This document shows positions 17,885 through 26,509 of a stretch of DNA of 64,000 nt, piece by piece. Both the position numbers and the translations under genes were made by a program. The notes under the pieces are model-generated. The model saw only the letters and a program-made list of their open reading frames with translations, made no database searches and was not told the DNA's origin. Where the stretch lies: assembly GCF_003855095.1 (NCBI RefSeq), contig NZ_CP033972.1, positions 1,860,001 to 1,924,000 on the forward strand, read 5' to 3'. Numbering within the stretch: the first letter of the stretch is position 1; each line of letters starts with the position of its first letter. Source of the stretch: Gordonia insulae (GTDB lineage Bacteria > Actinomycetota > Actinomycetes > Mycobacteriales > Mycobacteriaceae).

Positions 17885-19096
17885 TTGAGCAGCACGACCG
17901 AAAGCACGAGCGAGACCGCATCCGAGGTCACCGAACTCGACCTCTCCGATGTCGATCACCGGGTGGGCAAGCCGATCGGTGGTGGGCAGCTGTGGGATCC
18001 GTGCAGCACGTCCGACATCCGCCGTTGGGTGATGGCGATGGACAATCCCAACCCGATCCACTGGAACGAGCAGTTCGCGCGGGAGTCCCGCTACGGAGGC
18101 ATCATCGCGCCCCAATCGATAGCGGTGGCACTGGATTACGGACACGGTGCGGCGCCCGCGTGTGTCGGGCACATCCCCAACAGCCACCTCATCTTCGGTG
18201 GCGAGGAGTGGTGGTTCTACGGCACACCGGTGCGCCCCGGCGACAAACTCTTCCAGGAACGTCGCTTTCACGACTACAAGGTTGCCGACACCAAGTTCGC
18301 CGGACCCACGATGTTCTCCCGCGGCGACACCACCCACACCAATCAGCATGGCGCGCTGGTGGCGCGCGAACGCTCGACCGCCATCCGATACCTGACGGCC
18401 GAGGCGACCAAGCGCGGCATGTACGACAACCAGATCGGTGTCGTCAGGCGATGGACGAACGACGAACTGATCGAACTCGAGGCGCTGCGCCGCGAATGGC
18501 TCCTGTCGAACCGGCTGGGCGTCTCACCGCACTTCGACGAGGTGAAGGTCGGCGACAAGCTCCCGCGGCGGGTGATCGGGCCGCACAGCATCGCATCGTT
18601 CACCACCGAGTACCGCGCCTTCCTGTTCAACATCTGGGGGACGTTCGAATGGGTTGCCCCCGAGGGCATCGACGATCCGTGGGTCTACCAGGACCCGGGG
18701 TGGGGCGAGGGCTTCGGCTTCGACGAAGAGGACGCCAAGATCGACCCTCGCAAACGTGACGGCCTGTACGTCGGCCCGTCGCGTGGTCACATCGACGCCG
18801 AGAAGGCCGGTGAGGTCGGGATGGCCCGCGCCTACGGCTACGGCGCGACGATGGGCGCCTGGTGCACCGACTTCCTCGCCAACTGGGCCGGTTACGACGG
18901 CATGGTGCGCCACACCAAGGCCGACTTCCGCGCGCCCGCGTTCGAGGGCGATGTCACCTATTTCGACGCCGAGATCATCGACAAACAGGCCCAGTCCGAG
19001 TGGGGTGTCCCACTCGTGCAGATCAAGCTGAAACTGACCAACCAGGACGGTGACGGACTCGTGTCCTGCATCGCCGAGGTCGAACTGCCGCTCTGA
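17885..19096 (+). CDS. MaoC-like/hot-dog dehydratase domain protein
   Basis: About 403 residues made of two hot-dog-type halves. The first half contains 'DIRRWVMAMDNPNPIHWNEQFAR', typical of the N-terminal FAS1/MaoC dehydratase domain, and the second half begins near 'FDEVKVGDKLPRRVIGPHSIASF' with the MaoC pattern. Double hot-dog enzymes hydrate enoyl-CoA or dehydrate hydroxyacyl-CoA. I prefer the TTG at 17885, with 'gggag' 7 bp upstream; an ATG at 17867 overlapping the previous stop (ATGA) would add six residues. Proteins of this exact layout are frequent in actinobacterial degradation clusters for complex acids. The reaction assigned here is inferred from fold and context. Confidence 0.78.
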   Translation: MSSTTESTSETASEVTELDLSDVDHRVGKPIGGGQLWDPCSTSDIRRWVMAMDNPNPIHWNEQFARESRYGGIIAPQSIAVALDYGHGAAPACVGHIPNSHLIFGGEEWWFYGTPVRPGDKLFQERRFHDYKVADTKFAGPTMFSRGDTTHTNQHGALVARERSTAIRYLTAEATKRGMYDNQIGVVRRWTNDELIELEALRREWLLSNRLGVSPHFDEVKVGDKLPRRVIGPHSIASFTTEYRAFLFNIWGTFEWVAPEGIDDPWVYQDPGWGEGFGFDEEDAKIDPRKRDGLYVGPSRGHIDAEKAGEVGMARAYGYGATMGAWCTDFLANWAGYDGMVRHTKADFRAPAFEGDVTYFDAEIIDKQAQSEWGVPLVQIKLKLTNQDGDGLVSCIAEVELPL

Positions 19097-19132
19097 CGCG
19101 GCGCCCCCTGCCCGATCACAGCGAGGTCAGCC

Positions 19133-20863
19133 ATGAGCACCCTGTCCCCCACCACTGTTCCGGCCACCGCCGAATCGGCGTGCGCCGCGCCGTCGATCGC
19201 CGCAGGCGCACCGCTGGACGACGAACCCGGTCTCGGAACCCTCACGCTGCCCGGCTTTCTGCGGGAGGTGACGGAGAGGTTCGCGGAACGGGAGGCACTC
19301 GTGATGCGGACGACGCAGGGCACCGTGCGGTGGTCCTACGCCGATCTGTGGGAACGCTCGATGGAGGTCGCACGCGCGCTGCGTGCACGCGGCGTCGGCA
19401 AGGACAGTCGGGTGGGGGTGTTGATGACCAACCGGGCCGAGTGGCTCTCCGCAGTCTTCGGCACGTCATTGGCCGGCGGTGTCGCCGTCACGCTCAGCAC
19501 GTTCTCGACACCGGCCGAACTGGATCACCTCGTGAAGGAGTCCGGCATCTCGGTGTTGCTGTTCGAGCGTATGGTCGCCAGAACTGATCTCGCCGTTGCC
19601 CTCTCGGAGCTGGAGCCACTTCTGACGACAGCGCCACCCGGCACCCTGCGCTCAACGTCCTTTCCATTCCTGACCTACCTGGCGATGGTCGGTGACGCCA
19701 CGGGTCACGCCGGTATCGACGACTGGGAGACCTTCCTGGGTCTCGGGGGCACCGAACCGCGCGAACTGATCGAGGCCACCGCTGCGAGCACCCGACCCAG
19801 CGACACCGCGGTGCTGTTCTTCTCCTCGGGCTCGACGAGCAAGCCCAAGGGCATCCTGAGCGCCCACCGCGGCGTCACGATCCAAATGTGGCGCTTTCGC
19901 CGCATGTACGGACTCTCGCCGGACGACAACGTGCGGTGCTGGTCGGCCAACGGGTTCTTCTGGTCGGGGAACTTCGGGATGGCGCTGGGCTCGACCCTGG
20001 CCTGCGGTGGCTCGCTGGTCCTGCAGTCGACCTTCGACGCCGCCGAGGCGCTCGACCTCATGGACACCGAACGGGTCAACTTCCCGGTGGCCTGGCCGCA
20101 TCAGTGGACCGCGCTCGAAGCCGCACCGAACTGGGACACCGTCGACCTGAGCGCCATGCACTTCGTCGACCGGAACACACCGATCGCCCGCCATGCCTCG
20201 GTGACGACGACCTACACCGAGCCCGGGCACGCGTACGGGAACACCGAGACCTTCACCATCACCACGTGTTTCGCGGCGAACACACCGGACGATGCGATCG
20301 GCGGCAGCAGCGGCGAGCCGCTGCCGGGTAACACGGTGAAGATCGTCGACGCACTGACCGGAACCACCGTCCCGGTCGGTGAACGCGGGGAGATCTGTGT
20401 CAAGGGCCCCACCCTGATGCTGGGATACCTCGGCACCCCGCTGGCCGAGACCGTCGACGACGAGGGCTTCTTCCACACCGGCGACGGCGGATACCTCGAC
20501 GACCGGGGCCGGCTGTTCTGGGAGGGACGGCTCACCGACATCATCAAGACCGGCGGCGCCAATGTCTCTCCACTCGAGGTCGACGACGTGCTGGTCGCGC
20601 ATCCAGGAGTGAAAGTTGCTCGGACCGTTGGTGTCCCGCACGACACCCTCGGCGAGGTCGTGGTGTCGTGCATCGTGCCGCACGAGGGCGCCGACCTCGA
20701 GGCCGAACGAATCCGCGGATATCTGCGCGAACAACTGGCCAGCTACAAGGTGCCGCGCCGCGTCCTGTTCTTCCGCGACGACGAGATCAGCCTCACCGGC
20801 AGCGCCAAGATCAAGTCGTCCGACCTCCGCGAACTGGCCACCAAGCGCCTCACGGCCACCTGA
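19133..20863 (+). CDS. Acyl-CoA synthetase (AMP-binding)
   Basis: A 576-residue class I adenylate-forming enzyme and the second of the cluster. The core motif is 'FSSGSTSKPKGILSAH', the adenine-binding region follows near 'YGNTETF', and the C-terminal lysine is in 'LTGSAKIK'. About 40 residues precede the usual N-terminal 'FLREVTERFAEREALV'. It should make a CoA thioester from a free acid. The gene is the last of the plus-strand operon starting at 16881. It is followed by a 341-bp non-coding stretch full of repeats, which also marks the boundary with the convergent dehydrogenase operon. Confidence 0.87.
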   Translation: MSTLSPTTVPATAESACAAPSIAAGAPLDDEPGLGTLTLPGFLREVTERFAEREALVMRTTQGTVRWSYADLWERSMEVARALRARGVGKDSRVGVLMTNRAEWLSAVFGTSLAGGVAVTLSTFSTPAELDHLVKESGISVLLFERMVARTDLAVALSELEPLLTTAPPGTLRSTSFPFLTYLAMVGDATGHAGIDDWETFLGLGGTEPRELIEATAASTRPSDTAVLFFSSGSTSKPKGILSAHRGVTIQMWRFRRMYGLSPDDNVRCWSANGFFWSGNFGMALGSTLACGGSLVLQSTFDAAEALDLMDTERVNFPVAWPHQWTALEAAPNWDTVDLSAMHFVDRNTPIARHASVTTTYTEPGHAYGNTETFTITTCFAANTPDDAIGGSSGEPLPGNTVKIVDALTGTTVPVGERGEICVKGPTLMLGYLGTPLAETVDDEGFFHTGDGGYLDDRGRLFWEGRLTDIIKTGGANVSPLEVDDVLVAHPGVKVARTVGVPHDTLGEVVVSCIVPHEGADLEAERIRGYLREQLASYKVPRRVLFFRDDEISLTGSAKIKSSDLRELATKRLTAT

Positions 20864-20903
20864 CCCTGACGCGGCGACCGTCGTCAGTTCGATCGAGGGT
20901 TCC

Positions 20904-21219
20904 CGCCACCCGCCGGTCGAGTAGACGAAGTTCCCCACCACCCGCCGGTCGAGTAGCCGAGACTCCCCACCACCCGCCGGTCGAGCAGCCGAGACTCCCC
21001 ACCACCCGCTGGTCGAGTAGACGACGAGCCGCTAGGCGAGGAGTCGTATCGAGACCACTTGCACCGCAGATGGTCTCGATACGCCGCTCGCCTAGCGGCT
21101 CGCGCCTACTCGACCAGCGGACGGGTAACATCGGGCGGCTCGCGCCTACTCGACCAGCGGTCAGGGCTCGCGCCCACTGGGCCAGTGGGCGACGCGGCTC
21201 GCGCCTACCCGACCGGCGG
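20904..21219. repeat. Complex REP-like repeat locus between convergent operons
   Basis: The 341-bp gap between convergent genes contains almost only repeats. On the left a 32-bp unit with the core CGCCGGTCGAGTAG is repeated in tandem with exact spacing (cores at 20911, 20943, 20975 and 21007, the last reading CGCTGG). In the middle is the long palindrome listed separately. On the right the arm GGCTCGCGCCTACTCGACC recurs at 21097 and 21137, with degenerate versions at 21165 and 21196. The last arm runs into the 3' end of the dehydrogenase gene and supplies its final codons and TAG stop. No gene or protein-coding signal is visible here. Confidence 0.85.
21006..21120. repeat. 115-bp imperfect palindrome (REP-like element, copy A)
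   Basis: The ends are CCGCTGGTCGAGTAG and its complement CTACTCGACCAGCGG, and inner arms 'cgtatcgagacca' and 'tggtctcgatacg' pair around a short centre. The related element at 35406-35521 has the same termini, inner arms and length. Such palindromes are short non-autonomous dispersed repeats; here it could also act as a bidirectional terminator for the converging operons. Confidence 0.85.
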
Positions 21220-22311
21220 GGTCGCCACGAGCGGACGGTAACGCTCGGCGATCCTCGCGCGATGCCGGGCAGCGGATCCGAACAGTGACCGATTCAGTGT
21301 CGCGCGCTTGAGGTACACGTGGACACCGCTCTCCCAGGTGTAGCCGATGCCACCGTGCAGCTGCATCGCCTTGCCCGCGACCCGCACGGCCATCTCGGCG
21401 GAGTACGACGCCGCCATGGCGGCTGCCACCGACGCCCCCGGCGTCCCGTCGGTCACCTGCCGCACCGCCGAGTCGACGAGCTTGCGGGCCACCGTGATCT
21501 CGACGAGCATGTCGGCGCACGCATGCTTGACCGCCTGGAACGACCCGATCTTGCGTCCGAACTGTTCCCGCACACCGACGTACGCGACGGTGGTGTCGAG
21601 CATGGCCTCGGCGAGGCCCAGGCTGTCGCAGGCCACGGCGACCGCCGCGCGGTCACGGAGCAGCCCGGGTAGGTCGCCGATCCCGGCGCGGATCGGCCAC
21701 ACCGCCTCGGCCGCGACATCGACATCGACGGCGGCGACCCGGCCGAAGGTCCGCGTGTCGTCGACCACCGGCCGAGGTTCCACGGTCACGCCGGTCGCGG
21801 CCGGGTCGACGACCACCAGCCGGCCGCGGCCGTCGGGTGTGACTACCGGTACGAGCAGGTGGTCCGCGGCAGGGGCATCGAGCACGAAGTCTGCCGATCC
21901 GCCCAGCACGAATCGGCCGTGCGGCGTGGTCTCGAGGTGGAACCTATTGCCGCACAGACGCTCTCCCTCGAGCACAATGATCGGCACGGACTCACCCGCG
22001 ACGGTGTGGCGGACCATGCGGTCCCGCGCCTCGCACGTGACGGTCGCGTCGAGCGCGGCGATCGCGAGGCCGGCAACCGCCGGATAGCCGCCGCGGGCCG
22101 CCGCCCGGCCGATCTCGCGCAACACCACGGCAACCTCGGCGAACGTCGCATCCGCGCCGTCGAGGGCCCCGGGGACCTCGAGGCCGAGCCACCCGGCGGA
22201 CGCGACGACACGCCAATCGGCCACGCCACCGGGAGTGGCTCCGAGAACGTCACGCGCCACCGCTGCCAGGTCCCCGTGGAGTTCGGCCAGTTCGTCGGTC
22301 GGCGTCGACAT
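21205..22311 (-). CDS. Acyl-CoA dehydrogenase, pair 1 subunit (short partner)
   Basis: A 368-residue acyl-CoA dehydrogenase-fold protein. The C-terminal region 'AMQLHGGIGYTWES' and the mid-region 'REQFGRKIGSFQAVKH' are clear family markers, while the N-terminal substrate-binding half is shortened and divergent. The ATG overlaps the stop of the neighbouring full-length dehydrogenase (ATGA), so they are made together. Adjacent unequal dehydrogenase genes in actinobacteria commonly encode alpha2-beta2 heterotetramers acting on steroid or other bulky CoA thioesters (the FadE/ChsE type). The last codons and stop lie inside a REP-like arm, so the C-terminus has probably been altered by the repeat. 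Confidence 0.85.
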   Translation of the reverse strand: MSTPTDELAELHGDLAAVARDVLGATPGGVADWRVVASAGWLGLEVPGALDGADATFAEVAVVLREIGRAAARGGYPAVAGLAIAALDATVTCEARDRMVRHTVAGESVPIIVLEGERLCGNRFHLETTPHGRFVLGGSADFVLDAPAADHLLVPVVTPDGRGRLVVVDPAATGVTVEPRPVVDDTRTFGRVAAVDVDVAAEAVWPIRAGIGDLPGLLRDRAAVAVACDSLGLAEAMLDTTVAYVGVREQFGRKIGSFQAVKHACADMLVEITVARKLVDSAVRQVTDGTPGASVAAAMAASYSAEMAVRVAGKAMQLHGGIGYTWESGVHVYLKRATLNRSLFGSAARHRARIAERYRPLVATPPVG

Positions 22312-23516
22312 CACGACCCCTTCGGCTCGCGGGGCAGACCGAGGCCACGTTCCCCGATGATGGTTCGCTGGATCTCGCTGGTCCCGCCCGGGATGGTCCA
22401 TTCCCACGATCCGATGAAGTCGAGGACCCAGTTGCCGGACTCCCAGCCACTCGAGAGTGGCTTGCGCAGCCGCGTCTGGGCGTCGAGTCCACCGATCTCG
22501 GCACCGAAATCGGTGACCCGCTGCAGGACTTCGCTGTAGTAGAGCTTGACGACCGAGGCGTCGGCCGGGCCCCGGCCGCCGGCTACGAAGTCGGCGCAGA
22601 GCAGGCGCAGCCCGGTGATCTCGGTCTCCAGTGCGGCGAGCCGGTCCGCCACGCGCGGGTCATCCAGCGGCCGTTCACCATCCGGACCGGAACGGGCACA
22701 CAGATCGACCAGCCAGGGAAATCCGCCGTGCCCGAGCCGCTCGGCGAGTTCGAGCATGGTCATCCCCCGCTCGGCGCCGAGCGTCTCCTGCGCGACGCGC
22801 CAGCCGTCGTTCTCGGGACCGACGAGCGCGGTGGCGGGGATCTCCACGTCGTCCAGGAAGATCTCGCAGAAGTGCGACTCCCCGGTGGCCTGCCGGATCG
22901 GCCGGACATCGACGCCGGGCGTGGACATGTCCAGCAGAAAGTAGGAGATCCCCTGCCTCTTGGGTGCATTCGGGTCGGTGCGCGCGAGTAGCAGGCACCA
23001 GTCGGCGTGCATCGCACCGCTCGCCCAGACCTTCTGTCCGTTCACCACGTACACGTCCCCGGTCCGCCGCGCCGAGGTGGTCAGCGCCGCCATGTCGGAG
23101 CCGGCCCCGGGTTCGGAGAAGCCCTGGCACCAGATCTGACCGTCGAGGATCGCCGGCAGGTGACGCCGTCGTTGCTCCTCGGTGCCCGCTGCCAGCAGTG
23201 TCGACGCGGCGTGGTGGATCGACACGAACGGGAGCACCAGGCGGGGTGCGTCGTGTGCGGCGAGTTCCTGGTACAGCACGATCTGATCGTCGACCGACAT
23301 CCCGCCACCCCACTCCGCAGGCCAGTGGGGTACCGCATAGCCGGCGCCACGCAATGTGGCGAACCAGTTCTTCTGGAAGTCGACGAAGGTCGTGTCGGAC
23401 GCCCCGGACTGCGTTGTCCGCCAGTCCGGCGGGACATGCTCGCGACACCACTCCCGAACCGCGGAACGGAACTCGGCATCGTCGCGGGACCGGACGGCGG
23501 GGATGGCGACGGTCAT
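22311..23516 (-). CDS. Acyl-CoA dehydrogenase, pair 1 subunit (full-length partner)
   Basis: A 401-residue acyl-CoA dehydrogenase. The FAD/substrate segment 'WCQGFSEPGAGSDMAAL' and 'YVVNGQKVWASGA' are present, as is the C-terminal 'GGTSEIQRTII'. At the position where short- and medium-chain enzymes carry the catalytic base (YEGT), this protein reads PGGT, so the base must be elsewhere, as in the heterotetrameric FadE/ChsE enzymes. It introduces a double bond alpha-beta to a CoA thioester, passing electrons to ETF. Its stop overlaps the start of the short partner. It is preceded by an enoyl-CoA hydratase gene in the same operon, which suits the next step of beta-oxidation. Confidence 0.88.
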   Translation of the reverse strand: MTVAIPAVRSRDDAEFRSAVREWCREHVPPDWRTTQSGASDTTFVDFQKNWFATLRGAGYAVPHWPAEWGGGMSVDDQIVLYQELAAHDAPRLVLPFVSIHHAASTLLAAGTEEQRRRHLPAILDGQIWCQGFSEPGAGSDMAALTTSARRTGDVYVVNGQKVWASGAMHADWCLLLARTDPNAPKRQGISYFLLDMSTPGVDVRPIRQATGESHFCEIFLDDVEIPATALVGPENDGWRVAQETLGAERGMTMLELAERLGHGGFPWLVDLCARSGPDGERPLDDPRVADRLAALETEITGLRLLCADFVAGGRGPADASVVKLYYSEVLQRVTDFGAEIGGLDAQTRLRKPLSSGWESGNWVLDFIGSWEWTIPGGTSEIQRTIIGERGLGLPREPKGS

Positions 23517-24295
23517 CGCCGGGCCGCCCTACCCGCGACCGCGAGTAGTCGTTCCCGGTGCTCGTCGGACTGCATGGTGACCACCTCGGCCGCGAAGCCG
23601 GCCTGCAACGGGCCACCGAGCGCCTGGGACAGGTGCATGTTGACGATGCGCTTGGTGCTCTGTAACGCGGCGCGCGGCTGAGCCGCCAGGCGTCGGGCGA
23701 GTTCGGTTGCCTCCGTCAGCAATTCGTCGGGTGTGACGGTGCGCGTCGCGAGCCCGAGCTCCACCGCGGTGGCCGCGGCGATCCGATCGCCGGTGTAGAG
23801 GTACTCCCGAGAACGCAGAATCGGGGTGAGCAACGGCCAGAACGCCGCACCGCCGTCGCCGGCGACCAACCCGACGGCGACGTGCGGGTCGGCGAGATGT
23901 GCCCGCTCGGAGATGAGCACGATGTCGCAGAGCACGGCCATACTGCAGCCGAGTCCCACGGCCGGACCGTTGACCGCCGCGATCACCGGCAACGGGAAGC
24001 GCAGCATCTCGTCGATGATCTCGGCGCCCTCGCGGATGCTGTCGTCGCGGGCGACCGGATCGTCGAGAAACGATGTGATCCAGTCGAGATCACCACCGGC
24101 GCTGAAAGCGCGGCCGGCTCCCGTGAGGATCACCACGGCCGCCTCACGGTCTGCAGCGATCTGTCGCCACACGTTGGCCAACGCCCAGTGCAGGGACTTG
24201 TTGACCGCGCCGAGCTCGTCGGGCCGGTTGATCGTGACGATCCGGATCGGACCGTCGCTGTCCACCCGCAGTTCGTCGGGCAGGTCATAGCTCAC
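23513..24295 (-). CDS. Enoyl-CoA hydratase/isomerase family protein
   Basis: A 260-residue crotonase. The oxyanion segments 'FSAGGDLDWI' and 'AAVNGPAVGLGCSMAV' are well kept, and the region 'ADPHVAVGLVAGDGGAAFWP' corresponds to the hydratase/isomerase active-site strand. The GTG at 24295 was chosen because it overlaps the stop of the preceding gene (GTGA) and starts the fold at the right place; the open frame further upstream is antisense-like filler. It lies between the two dehydrogenase pairs in one five-gene operon (26408 down to 21205). Hydration of the enoyl-CoA formed by these dehydrogenases is the simplest role. Confidence 0.86.
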   Translation of the reverse strand: MSYDLPDELRVDSDGPIRIVTINRPDELGAVNKSLHWALANVWRQIAADREAAVVILTGAGRAFSAGGDLDWITSFLDDPVARDDSIREGAEIIDEMLRFPLPVIAAVNGPAVGLGCSMAVLCDIVLISERAHLADPHVAVGLVAGDGGAAFWPLLTPILRSREYLYTGDRIAAATAVELGLATRTVTPDELLTEATELARRLAAQPRAALQSTKRIVNMHLSQALGGPLQAGFAAEVVTMQSDEHRERLLAVAGRAARR

Positions 24296-25263
24296 GGCGC
24301 GACCACCTCTCGAACCTGCGTCGTCTGTTCCGCTGCGCCGAACAGCCCGGTCAGTCCCCGTCGGCCGAGGTGCCGGGTCAGCGCCTCGCCGGTTCCCGAC
24401 AGCCCGACCGGCAGCCGGCGCATCGCGAGGCTGTGGCGGGACAACCACGAGAGGGTCGTCTCGTCGCAGAATCCGCTCGCACCGTGTAGTTGATGCGCGA
24501 CACGGAACACGATGTCCGCGGCCTCTATCGCCGCCAGGCGAAGGGCCAGCGCATCGTCGAGCGCCTCGGCGTGTCCCGATTCGATGCTCCAGAGCGCATA
24601 TTTCGCCAGGATCTCGACTCCGGCCCGCTCCACCTCAGCATCGGTGAGCTGGAACTGCACGCCCTGCAGCTGCGCCAGCGGCCGACCGAACTGCTCGCGG
24701 AGCAGGACATGGGCTCGGGTGAGTTCCAGTGCGCGATCGAGCATCCCGAGCAACGTCCAGACCGGCAGGACCAGCCCGAGGGCAACGTCGTCGGCGCCAT
24801 GTTCGTCGAGCGGATCCAGCTGCAGCCGGGAGACGAAGCCGGATGTGCGGGGAGATTCGTCCGACGGCACCGCGATGGCCCGGCTGCGGCGTCCGGTCAG
24901 GGATACCGCCACCAGGGTGAGGTCGAGACCGGCGATCGTCGCCGACGGGTCGTGATCGGACACCACCACGAGCGCATCGACGTCGAGATCGGCAGGGCGC
25001 GCGAGGCGTTCGGCGATCGGATACGGAACGGCCCAGTAGCCGGCGCTGCGGCACAGTGCCGCCGCCGCCTCGAGTTCGTCTGCGTCACCACGGGGTTCGA
25101 GCTCCCACGCCCCGAGCTCGGTCAGAATCGGCTCCACCGCGGCCGCTCGCCCTACCGGGTCACGTTCGGCCGTCTCGACGATCTCATCGCCGCCGGCAGA
25201 CGCGAACGCCCCCAGTGCGGCGGCCCCGAAATCGAGTGCCTCGGCGGACAGGTCGATGTTCAT
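24292..25263 (-). CDS. Acyl-CoA dehydrogenase, pair 2 subunit (short partner)
   Basis: A 323-residue, clearly shortened acyl-CoA dehydrogenase-like protein. The C-terminal helical domain is recognisable ('LREQFGRPLAQLQGVQF', 'VAHQLHGASGFCDE'), but the N-terminal and beta-domain parts are reduced and lack the usual FAD-contact wording. It overlaps its neighbours by 4 bp on both sides, with the full-length dehydrogenase upstream. By analogy with FadE28/FadE29-type complexes it is probably the non-catalytic or FAD-lacking subunit of a heterotetramer with the protein encoded at 25260. It is unlikely to be active alone. Confidence 0.8.
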   Translation of the reverse strand: MNIDLSAEALDFGAAALGAFASAGGDEIVETAERDPVGRAAAVEPILTELGAWELEPRGDADELEAAAALCRSAGYWAVPYPIAERLARPADLDVDALVVVSDHDPSATIAGLDLTLVAVSLTGRRSRAIAVPSDESPRTSGFVSRLQLDPLDEHGADDVALGLVLPVWTLLGMLDRALELTRAHVLLREQFGRPLAQLQGVQFQLTDAEVERAGVEILAKYALWSIESGHAEALDDALALRLAAIEAADIVFRVAHQLHGASGFCDETTLSWLSRHSLAMRRLPVGLSGTGEALTRHLGRRGLTGLFGAAEQTTQVREVVAP

Positions 25264-26408
25264 GAGGCCGCCAGCAGCTCGCGGGCGAGCAGGATGCGCT
25301 GCATCTCGATGCTCCCCGACGACACGGTGGCCGCCTGCGAGTAGCTCCAGTGGTCACGCACGTCGAGGTCGAATCGTCGCGCGGCCTCGTCGTCGCCGGC
25401 CAGATGGGAGGCGATCTCGACGAGAACCTCGGCACTCGATTGATCAAGGGTGGTCACCGCGATCCGGTACAGCGCGGAATCACCGGGACGCACCCTGCCC
25501 TCGGCCTGCATCGACACCACCCGGTAGGCCAGCAGCCGCGCCCGCCGACACCGCACCAACTCCCGTGCCCATCGCTCCCGCAATCCGGCGGGCAGCTGGT
25601 CCCACCTGTCCCCGAGCACGGTCGGCGCCTTTTGCAGGAGGAGTTCGCATCGCGCGTATCGAGCGATGCCGACGCGTTCGAAGGACAGCACCTCCTGCAC
25701 GACTGCCCAGCCCTGGTCGACGGTGCCGAGCACCTGGGCGTCGGTCACCCGCAGGTCGTTGATGAACACCTCGTTGAGATGGTGGGGGCCCAGCATCGCG
25801 CGAATCGGTCGCACCTCGATACCGGGGTCGGACATCGGCACCAGGAACACCGTGAGCCCCTGCTGTTTGCGCTCCCCGGTCGAGGTTCTGGCCAGTAGGA
25901 AGCACCATTGCGCCATCGTGGCGTAGGACGTCCAGATCTTCTGGCCGGAGATCCGCCAGCCGTCACCGTCGCGTCGGGCCGCAGTGCGCAACGACGCCAG
26001 ATCGGAACCCGAGCCGGGCTCGCTGAATCCCTGGCACCAGATCACCTCGCCCCGCGCGATCGGCGGTAGATGCCGACGCTGTTGCTCTTGGGTGCCGTGG
26101 CGCATGATCGTCGGTCCGACCCAGTTCACCCCCATGTACTGGGCCCCCCGCGGTTCGTGATGCGCCCACATCTCCTCACGGACGACGGTCTGCTCCCAGA
26201 CCGTGGCACCGCGTCCGCCGAACTCTTCCGGCCAGGCGAGGCACAGCAACCCTCGATCGGCCAGGAACCGGCAGAAGTCCTGTGCCACGTCGAGATCACC
26301 CGGGTCGTCGGTGAAGGCACCGCGGAAATCGTCCGGTACCAGATCGGCGATCAGAGAGCGCAACTCTCCGCGCAATCCGGCCGCGGATTCGCCCATCGAG
26401 AAGTCCAT
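25260..26408 (-). CDS. Acyl-CoA dehydrogenase, pair 2 subunit (full-length partner)
   Basis: A 382-residue acyl-CoA dehydrogenase with 'WCQGFSEPGSGSDLASL', 'WRISGQKIWTSYA' and the C-terminal 'SGSIEMQRILLARELL'. The canonical catalytic-base position holds serine (SSGS in place of YEGT), as in its counterpart at 22311. The ATG at 26408 gives the family-like N-terminus MDFSMGE; a GTG at 26417 in the same frame could be a leaderless start, since the AGGAT half of the operator resembles a -10 element about 10 bp upstream. It is the first gene of the minus-strand dehydrogenase operon and is directly behind the third palindromic operator. Confidence 0.88.
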   Translation of the reverse strand: MDFSMGESAAGLRGELRSLIADLVPDDFRGAFTDDPGDLDVAQDFCRFLADRGLLCLAWPEEFGGRGATVWEQTVVREEMWAHHEPRGAQYMGVNWVGPTIMRHGTQEQQRRHLPPIARGEVIWCQGFSEPGSGSDLASLRTAARRDGDGWRISGQKIWTSYATMAQWCFLLARTSTGERKQQGLTVFLVPMSDPGIEVRPIRAMLGPHHLNEVFINDLRVTDAQVLGTVDQGWAVVQEVLSFERVGIARYARCELLLQKAPTVLGDRWDQLPAGLRERWARELVRCRRARLLAYRVVSMQAEGRVRPGDSALYRIAVTTLDQSSAEVLVEIASHLAGDDEAARRFDLDVRDHWSYSQAATVSSGSIEMQRILLARELLAAS

Positions 26409-26426
26409 GCGACGCACATTACTTCA

Positions 26427-26440
26427 ATCCTAACAAGGAT
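26427..26440. promoter_or_regulatory. Palindromic operator, copy 3 of 3
   Basis: ATCCTAACAAGGAT lies within the longer inverted repeat CAATCC...GGATTG (26425-26441). It sits between the dehydrogenase operon (start 18 bp away) and the divergent GntR-type gene, so the regulator could control both its own gene and the operon. On the minus strand the flanks match copy 2 beyond the palindrome. The half TAGGAT has the form of an actinobacterial -10 box for the dehydrogenase operon. Confidence 0.65.
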
Positions 26441-26509
26441 TGGAATACTTGAATGGTAACCGCTGCCTGTGGTGGATTAGACTCGCGGCATGAACGAATC
26501 GCGGGTCGC

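Noticed and set aside
20911..21038. Regular 32-bp repeats resembling a small CRISPR array
   Set aside because: The units are direct tandem copies with no unique spacers between them, they merge into a palindromic REP-like element, and no cas genes are nearby.
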